DNA from: Onchidella celtica
Lineage: Eukaryota > Mollusca > Gastropoda > Systellommatophora > Onchidiidae
Assembly (NCBI GenBank): GCA_963931925.1
Contig: OZ007572.1
Location: 23,167,034 to 23,231,033, forward strand
Reading direction: 5' to 3'
Length of the DNA stretch: 64,000 nt
Under the pieces are notes generated by a model, which did not search any database, was not told the DNA's origin, and saw nothing but the letters and a program-made list of their open reading frames with translations. Both the position numbers and the translations under genes were made by a program. This document shows, one piece after another, positions 57,121 through 64,000 of the stretch (positions are counted from its first letter, which is position 1; the number at the start of each line of letters is the position of its first letter).

Positions 57121-57985
57121 CAGGGTCGTTGTTTTTTGAGAAGCTATCTTCATCCTCTGCTGGAAATATAAGAATAGAGGCAGTATTCCCTCGCCCCCTT
57201 CCCCCCTCCCTGTTGTCCGTTAGTTCGTCACAGCGTATCCTTGTCCTGTGAACGCTGGGTGCCGGTATGACTACAAGTCCAAATTCAGCTGGTCTCACTA
57301 GGATCCGTCGGCACCGGTATCTCAGTTCAGATCTTGGATCTAAAGACGACGAGTAACTCATACTTGTGTGACAAATACTGGTAGGGTAAGAAAAGAAAAA
57401 AAGCAAAGATAACAATAAAAATACAAAAACTGTTCTGCCCATCTGAAAGAAGACCGAGAGGGTGGCGCTTTCGTAGTCTACAGTTTACCTCCGCCTTGCC
57501 TGTACCTCTTTGACATAGAAAAAACAAACTATACAGTATTTGAGGTTCTTGAAAAGCGACCACCGACCGGTCGTCTTCGTTTTGAAATGGGAACTCACGG
57601 TACCGTACAAGTACTTGTTAAGGCACCGGTACCTCATAGGATTGATGACGCACCGGTCTTTTTTGTCGGTACCAGTTACTGAGCAAGTACCGATCCATAA
57701 ATTAGTATTGGATCTGGATCCGCCAAGCACGAGGGCCATCCTTATGCACGAGCATGGAAGTGAAGTTATCCGCGTACTTGTAATTCCTGTGCAACGATGT
57801 AAAATATTTACATATAAATAACCCAGATGTCAGACTCCGCTTCCGGCAAGGAAAGATAGATGAAAAGATTAAGTTTTCAGAAGAGATCGTCTATAAAGTA
57901 CATGCCATCGGAAAGTGTGTTTGTGTGTGTGTATGTGTGTGCGTGTGGAGGAGAGGTGGGGGGGTTGGTGCAATAGGCCCAAAGA
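57121..57985. other. no gene supported
   Basis: ACCGGTACC-type motifs recur around 57310-57670 (CGGCACCGGTATC, GGCACCGGTACC, TCGGTACCAG), a weak local repeat. The opposing ORFs of 78-93 codons lack domains. Confidence 0.35.
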
Positions 57986-57989
57986 TACT

Positions 57990-58120
57990 AGAAGAGACAG
58001 CTAGATCGTTTAGCGTGCACATATATGGCACCGCCACCTAGCGGCGAATGCGCGGAAGCCATTAACAATGCCGTTTTATACAAAGCCAATAATTATAGGG
58101 AAAATATAGAATTTTGTTCA
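57990..58120 (+). repeat. dispersed repeat GCCACCTAGCGGCGAATGCG, copy 1
   Basis: GAGACAGCTAG, TTTAGCGTGCAC, GCCACCTAGCGGCGAATGCG and TACAAAGCCAA...AGGGAAAATAT.GAATTTTGTT recur in order at 59180-59305. Confidence 0.75.
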
Positions 58121-58329
58121 CAGATCAGTTATGGCTGTAGGCATTTATCACACGAAGAAGAAAGGGGAGAGTTTCTTCTTGTATCTAGAATCTTCGCTTG
58201 GCCGAACTAGGGAGGAGGAGGAATTATCAGCAGGGTACTTGCACTTTTCAAGTATGGTGTCAGAGAAACAGTTTGGTTTTATATTAATTGTTTCTCGGCA
58301 AAGTAAGTTGTCAGATTACGTCCCAAAAA

Positions 58330-59179
58330 AATAAAAAATAAAAATCATGCATTTGATGGAATGGCCAAAGACTAAGTCAAGCAAATTGCCAGTGCCAGTT
58401 TCAGAACATCAAAAGATGATTATTCAGCTAAACAGAGAACCCAGAACATGGAGGAAAAGAGGGGAATAAAATCGCAAAAGACTAAAGGAAGTGAAACATG
58501 AAGGAGTAATAATAAATACAGGGAAAGATGGTTAGGGTGGAGGGTGGAGGTGGGGTGGGTTGGGGGGGAGGGAATCGATAAAACTGAAGGAAGTGTGACA
58601 GAGTAATTTTACTACTTGATAGTGGAATTAGAACCTGACTAATCAGGGAGCTGGAACATATTAATGTAGGACAAATGGAAAGGAAATGGCAAAATAATAG
58701 AGGAAGTGAAACATAAAGAGGGAAAAAAATTGCCCGACCCAAGGGGAAATAATGGTAGGGGTACAATAGAAAAAAAAGGGGGGGGCGGAATTAAGGAATG
58801 ACGGCCTTTGATGAGAAAATGACACAAGGGGAAGGAGAAGCCTAAGAGCTTAGGAGAACAAAGCTAAGTGCAAGGATACCTAGCACAGAAAATGTACACT
58901 GAGTGAGATCACACTGGGCGGAATGCAATGGCTGACTGTTTTTTTTTGTCCTTTCCTTTTTTTTTTCTCAAAAAAAAATAAAAAAATTTTGAATAATCCT
59001 AGGCTCATACATGGAGGGCGGGAATTGAGGCCAAGCGTATTAAATGCGTACATGGGGAGGATGAATAAAAACTTGCCGAAATCTAGCTTTTGCACTTGGC
59101 TTTTGTTAGAGGACCGTAGTATTTTGCATAGTAAGCGAAAGCTGAACAGTGAATACAACCAAAGATAGTAGATGGAAGA
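58330..59179. other. nothing recognised
   Basis: AAAACTGAAGGAAGTG and similar AGGAAGTGAAAC text recurs three times between 58485 and 58710, a faint internal repeat. No gene. Confidence 0.35.
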
Positions 59180-59305
59180 AGATGAGACAGCTAGGGCTTT
59201 TAGCGTGCACTGATTTCGTACTGCCACCTAGCGGCGAATGCGCGGAAGTTATGAATAGTGGTGTATTTTACAAAGCCAAATAGGGAAAATATTGAATTTT
59301 GTTTA
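59180..59305 (+). repeat. dispersed repeat GCCACCTAGCGGCGAATGCG, copy 2
   Basis: Partner of 57990-58120. Confidence 0.75.
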
Positions 59306-59441
59306 CTATGCAAGTCTTGACTGACATCGTTTATTTTGTAATTATAACTTCAACTGCTGTGGGAAAACTCTGGCTATTTTATTCTTGTTCTTAGTCACAG
59401 TAGCACTGTCACAAAATTCGCCTCATAAATTTATCATTATA

Positions 59442-60461
59442 TCGGGTGATAAAAAAATACTGCCCCAAATTTGGAGCTCTATAATTCACGAACCGCTTAT
59501 TCGATCTCAATGATATTTCACATGTGTATGAGTAAATACATAATGTGCATGCATACGAAAATCGAATGAAATAGCATCATTGAAAAAAGTTATGGAGTAA
59601 AGCGTTAAGGTAGGTCAAAATGCGCAAAAACATGATGTACAGTAAAAATCTGTACTTACAATTTAGTGACTCAAATGGTGGATGGGCCGCCATCTTTCTG
59701 CATTACCCATCGCAATCTTTTCCTCCAAGCAGGCATTGCTTTCCTGATTTCATCAAGAGAAATCTGCGCTCAACATTCCAAAATTCTCTCCCGTAGCAAT
59801 CTCTCTGTAAAAGGTTGGCGCCGACCTGCGTAGACCTTTTCTTTCAGCGCATTCCATACAAAGTAATCCATTGGATTAAGGTCTGGAGTCTGTGGTGGCC
59901 ACTCATTTTTATTTATGGATGTGATGTTCAATGATTGAACGTAATTTTGAGTTGTATGACTAGTGTGTGCTGTTGCTCCATCCTGTTGGAGATTGGAATT
60001 CCTGTTTGGATAGAAGCGTTGATGGTCTGGGAGCAGGTTTTCTCGCAACAAACGAATGTACTCCTCGGTATTTACTTTGGTGTCTATGAAATGAATATCA
60101 GTTTTACCATTCTATGACACTCCGGCAAAGGATCATAATCTTCTTTGAAAAACGGCTTTCTTCATAATAAAGGCGCTCTGGAGAAAAAAAAATACTCAAC
60201 TGTGGTGCACTGGATAGCTGAATTTGCGTTAAAATCTTCATCGTTCTTGATCAGCTGGCTTGTTTGATTAATTTTTGACAGACACTCACTTAATCTAAAA
60301 TATCTTTAAAAGTAATTATTAAATCTTGATGAAATTTTAACATAGCATTACATATATAATGGACATCACTCTACCGAAATTTCTCACGGATTCATCTAAA
60401 GGATTGCGAGATATTTGGTGTCAATTTTGGGGCAGTTGCTTTTTTTTTTTTTATCACCCGA
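59442..60461 (-). mobile_element. mariner-type transposon, internally deleted, TA target site
   Basis: The ends TCGGGTGATAAAAAAATACT (left) and ...TTATCACCCGA (right) are inverted repeats, and an inner CTGCCCCAAA is also mirrored. Both sides carry TA (59440-59441 and 60462-60463), the Tc1/mariner target. Length is 1020 bp against about 1.3 kb for complete mariners. The missing part corresponds to the N-terminal DNA-binding half of the transposase. Confidence 0.92.
59671..60230 (-). pseudogene. broken mariner trans­posase, DD37D-like (maT type)
   Basis: In minus sense: FSPERLYYEESRFSKKIMI, then a frameshift (about 60135), FAGVS, a stop (about 60113), NGKTDIHFID (first catalytic Asp), and later QQDGATAHTSHTTQNYVQ (second Asp) and EWPPQTPDLNPMDYFVWNAL (third Asp in the final MDY). 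The second and third Asp are separated by 37 residues, the spacing of the maT group. Another in-frame TGA follows RERILEC, and the tail SLDEIRKAMPAWRKRL continues to a stop. The helix-turn-helix region is absent, so the gene is inactive. Confidence 0.9.
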
Positions 60462-60463
60462 TA

Positions 60464-61028
60464 TATCAAGCATTCTTTTATGCACCATGGGGCCCGTCCC
60501 CGATCAGTGCGCAAATTGTGTGCACAATTTTTTTAGAGGTGCAAAGAAGGGAGTGGCTCATCTTATATTTTCTTGTATCTTTGATACAACTAAGTATTTT
60601 CTCTATTTGGCTTTATATATAGGCTAGGGCCCATTAACAACAGTCTTTGTACTATGTAGATGGCCACTTAAGACCCTGAAAAATTGATGAAAGAACTGAA
60701 TTTTCGAAAACCATCCCCACATCCATCCCCACCTTCCCACCCCCACCCCGGGTCTCCCGAATCATGACAAAGAAGTCCCTAAACAGCCACTTCCTGGCTC
60801 ATTCAAAAGTTGAAAAATTGTGGGTGTCGTGTTTGCTCGGCTGTGAAACCTTTCAAATATCGAGAACTGTTTCGATTTCTGACTTGATCGCAGTTCACGA
60901 TCTTCGTAATCCACCCGATTGGCCTCACCGTACAAACTCTTGTCGCTGTTTTGGGGACATCCGCAAAGTGCGTACTCTCGATTATTAGGCAGATTTTAGC
61001 CCCCCCCCCCCTCCCCACCCCAATTCCC
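60464..61028. other. nothing supported
   Basis: The minus-strand segment 60803-61018 is open but has no domain. The last part has a loose LRR look after a CAG, without a donor. Confidence 0.3.
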
Positions 61029-61320
61029 CGAGCCGCCTTAACGCATGGTCACACTGGGCAGTTGCTCAGCGGCCACAAGAGTTTAGGGGGCCCCATGCAT
61101 GTAAATTGAGTCCTTTGCTTAGGAGATCCGCCGCAGCCTATTGCTTTGTTCAGGGGCCCGTATTGATGTAAAGACGGTCCTGTCCCACATGCCCCCCCCT
61201 CCCCGCCCTTTTCCACCATGAACGTTTTCGACAAGCTTGGCTTCAACAACTCAACTTCCCCAAGTGAGATTCGGGGCCGGATTAAGACTTTTAGGGACCT
61301 TAAGCACTTTAACAATTTTG
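61029..61320 (-). mobile_element. GGGGCCCCCTAAAC-type hAT-like fragments
   Basis: 61050-61187 is the inverted partner of 36722-36862, ending on the minus strand in CAGGACCGTCTTTACATCAA, a hAT-like terminus. The left side has the similar GAGCCGCCTTAACGCATGG. A second piece, GGGCCGGATTAAGACTTTT, starts at 61273. No transposase and no clear target duplication. Confidence 0.55.
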
Positions 61321-61565
61321 GTGCCCTCGTATACTGGGATGTAATTCAATTTTTTTAACAAGAGCGAGTCTTAGACGCCAGCAAATAATTTTTTTCATTT
61401 TTTTTATCCTTTTCCCTTTTTGTGGACTCTGGTTCAGCTGTACCATTGGCAGTTTTGCACCATATGGTCCATGGTAAATGTGGCAGTGAAAAATTTCTGT
61501 GATTTCATACCTTGGAGGCCAAAGCCCCCTTCCCCTTTTCCCCTCCCTTTCAGGTCTTTTGGGGA

Positions 61566-61714
61566 CACTTGTTTAACATGCGCTGTGGCACTTATCAAGC
61601 TATTTCACAGTTCCGTTTTATTCTAACTCATTACTACAAAACTAAAGCCGCAAACGTTTAACATCGAATTTCTCAGGCGTGCAAAAAGTGGAGTTGGAAC
61701 AAACAAGAACTAAG
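61566..61714 (+). repeat. dispersed repeat, copy 2 of the 913-1061 pair
   Basis: See 913-1061. Confidence 0.75.
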
Positions 61715-61898
61715 GTCACCATCTCTCCGTTTTGCTTTTCATGATAATTATCGTGTATGACTAGGATCCTTACGTTGTAATTCAATTAACACTTACACAC
61801 TTACAGGCTGCAGGAGGATACCCGGACTAAACACCTTATTGAGGCCTTCTGGTCCCCATAGAGCATAAGGAACTGAGGAAGCGAAACACTGTCTAAAT

Positions 61899-62123
61899 CA
61901 GGGATCATTCTTTCCCCCCCTCCCTCCCGGAATAAATTTCGCCTACCCAGGGTGGTAGATTTAGCATACCGGGGGATAAGTTTGCTGATTCGGGATTTGT
62001 ACATATTTTTTTTAAGCTTATAATTCACTATTAACTCAAATTATTGAATAAAACAAAAGGAGGTAAATTTACTCTCGAAAAGTTGCCAGGGTTAAATCAG
62101 ATGAAGAAATTTGGGAAGCCGTG
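61899..62123. mobile_element. small hAT-type MITE (225 bp) with perfect 8-bp TSD
   Basis: GTCTAAAT at 61891-61898 and again at 62124-62131 flank a 225-bp block that begins CAGGGATCATTC and ends TTTGGGAAGCCGTG. The reverse complement of the end, CACGGCTTCCCAAA, is close to the CAGGGGTTCCCAAA terminus of a common hAT class. The interior is AT-rich and non-coding. Confidence 0.85.
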
Positions 62124-62131
62124 GTCTAAAT

Positions 62132-62516
62132 AATATGAGCGAAAATGGAACAAAAGAAATTAGCACAATACCACAATATACTGTGTTGGGCAATCACAAC
62201 AGAAGTGTTCCAGGTATGCGTCCGCTGTAGACTGCATTACTGATAGATATAACAATAATAACAATATTGACTCAGGAACGACAAAATAAGCCTTTCTTAT
62301 ATTATCCTTCAAATAACATTATTACGGGTATTTTGTCGTCCTTGCCCCCAAATCTAAAAGCTTTCCTAAAAGTGTACATCTGCGTGAGCAATTACTTCAC
62401 TCACGAATGCTTCCAGACGGAAAGCTATTTACGTGAGGTAAAATGCAGATGTTGACCACATTCATACTATACGGAGAAAAATGTGACCACTTCCAATAAT
62501 ATTATTGAGCAATCTC
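62132..62516. other. nothing recognised
   Basis: No exon or repeat partner was seen. Confidence 0.35.
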
Positions 62517-62862
62517 AATCTGGGTTTTCTTGTGTACGGAAATGGAAAAGGCAACTGAAACGTCGAGAAGCTTTCAAGTAGTGAAATAGAAAGTCTGTTT
62601 TCATGTGTACAGAAACGCCGTTTCCGTATATATGGAAACTCTTTCATTTTACTATTTGGTGGATATTTGACGCCTCTGTTGCCGTTTCTGTTTCAGTAGA
62701 CATGAAAATATGGCTTCTCCAGGGATATTATTTTGTATGTAAGAAAGAGAATGGCCTTTCCGCACACATTACCACATTCTTTCTGTTTCACTACTTGAAG
62801 GGGTTTTTTTTTGCAGTTACCGTTGCGATTTCGGTTTCCGTACACATGGAATCGCAGCTTCA
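62517..62862. mobile_element. fold-back element, copy F plus a partial second unit
   Basis: 62517-62750 is nearly identical to 55831-56066. From 62745 a second, partial unit follows, with TTTCACTACTTGAAGGGG and CGGTTTCCGTACACATGG. It ends at ATCGCAGCTTCAC, the family's usual outer end. Confidence 0.88.
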
Positions 62863-63951
62863 CTCGCTTGGAATTTTTTTTTCTATCCATTTTACTTCCA
62901 TAGTAATTTGCTTCGCCACTGACTCAGTCCAGCAACAAAATTGATGCTTTTAGGATGTCTCCAAAGAATTTCACTTGAAGGAAAAATGGTATGGTATTTA
63001 CTTGTTGGTCTAGCTCCGTTTTTTTTGTTTTTTTTATTGGAGGCCCGGATGCATTCTTACTCACAGAACACAACACTGCTTGTGGTAGATTCACAATAAA
63101 TACATTTATTGATCTGCCCTTTGCTCTTGAAAGACTGGTGTAGTTATCCATTATGCCTTTTCCTTTGATTTTATAAAATTAAAGCATTGTTTCCTCCGCT
63201 CACGTAAAAGCTTTTATTATCACAATAGTTATTTATTTTAATAACAGAGAGATTCAAAGACATAACAGCAGCCCCACCCCTCCACTCCACGGTTAATAGA
63301 AATTTGATTTTATCACTTTACTTTCAAATTTACACGGTTGGAATATTATTGATTGTCCACAAGACCCACGCATTAGTTACAATGTACAACAAAGTTCTTT
63401 TATATATTCTCCTACCCCTTTCACTAATGATACGATTGCTGGGTCAAATTTCAGCATAGACATTCAAGTCAATTTGCTCAGTATGCAGAAATCGATCGTG
63501 GGTAGTACTGGAGCACCCAGACTTCGCAAGATGATGGCCTCCCCCGCTGGCGACGGAGACAGCTGAAATTCGCCCACGATGCTCGCCATCCTTATTTTAG
63601 CGTAATTATCTTTTTCCGGATGCTAACGATCAACGATCAATCGTGATTGCCTCTGAAAATCAACATTATACCAGTCACTCTGAAGTAAACCAGAGTTCAT
63701 CAATGGTCATTTTGATGACACTTATCGGTGGATAGAAAAGTGCTGTAGGGGTCATTTGTAAGGTAATGTACGCTCAGAGAGGGGATTTGGGTGTATGTGT
63801 GTGTGTGCCAACAGTGTATGAAAAGGATACATGGGTGGAGGGAACAGGGGAGGGGAGGGAAGCTCTGGGAAGCATAATTATGTACATTTTTTAGTTGCAG
63901 TAATGCGTTAAAAAGTTTGGTTCTACTTGTATTCTTTTTTCTGCAAACTTA
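62863..63951. other. no gene supported
   Basis: A minus ORF at 62924-63151 (MDNYTSLSRAKGRSINVF) ends next to a GTGAGTAAG donor-like site but does not fit the LRR phase. A (GT)n patch lies near 63795. Nothing else was recognised. Confidence 0.35.
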
Positions 63952-64000
63952 TAGTTGAGGTACCCGGCATTATGCGGGATAAACCCGTGAACCCACCTAT
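63952..64000 (+). repeat. ACTAGATGA-type dispersed element, first ~50 bp, cut by the window end
   Basis: AGTTGAGGTACCCGGCATTA and AAACCCGTGAACCCAC match the head of 6377-6793 (GAGGTTCCCGGCATTA, AACCTGTGAACCCAC). Confidence 0.7.

Noticed and set aside
60803..60880. LRR-like minus reading NRNSSRYLKGFTAEQ after a CAG, exactly 72 bp long
   Set aside because: There is no GT donor at the end and the leucine pattern is poor. Treated as coincidence or at most a dead exon.
63060..63151. Minus ORF MDNYTSLSRAKGRSINVF with a GTGAGTAAG donor
   Set aside because: Phase incompatible with the LRR gene, no acceptor, and no family match I can defend.

Overview
This is eukaryotic (metazoan) genomic DNA. It is AT-rich, has no operons or compact bacterial-type genes, and is full of microsatellites, minisatellites, tRNA-derived SINEs, hAT and mariner transposons and decayed LINE ends. 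An invertebrate, perhaps a mollusc or other lophotrochozoan, is my best guess from the repeat landscape. The sequence does not prove the clade. One run of exactly 200 N (48801-49000) marks a scaffolding gap.

The only gene I can support is split over about 49 kb on the minus strand. Nine small exons (5' to 3': 52734-52808, 51671-51745, 50744-50815, 49092-49163, 48376-48445, 47387-47458, 16186-16266, 10877-10948, 3607-3678) each encode one leucine-rich repeat (LRR) of about 24-27 residues. Every exon has a good acceptor and donor on the minus strand, and every intron is in phase 2. Every junction codon rebuilds a Leu or Ile. One-repeat-per-exon, phase-2 architecture is known from LRR receptors such as the LGR family. 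No signal peptide, transmembrane or 7TM exon is visible, so the class of protein stays open. Both ends of the gene appear to lie outside the window. The fifth exon is 70 bp instead of 72 and breaks the frame, which means either an assembly error or a real lesion.

Layout. 0-3.6 kb: degenerate repeats, probably intron. 3.6-11 kb: exons 9 and 8 with a 40-bp minisatellite, a possible 1.25-kb terminal-inverted-repeat element, fold-back elements and a hAT copy. 11.4-13.9 kb: a large inverted repeat whose arms carry near-identical 71-codon ORFs. 14.5-16.1 kb: a ~358-bp tandem array ending just beside exon 7. 16.3-47.4 kb: a 31-kb intron packed with SINEs, a LINE 3' end, several hAT copies, two copies of a 365-bp element with perfect 8-bp target duplications, a Penelope-like tandem pair, and a ~900-bp polypurine tract. 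47.4-52.8 kb: the compact six-exon cluster with (GATA)n, (CT)n and (AGT)n tracts in its introns. 53-64 kb: GATA arrays, a broken mariner transposon, a fold-back pair and a small hAT MITE with a perfect target duplication.

Most long ORFs here are translations of simple repeats or of transposons and are not genes.
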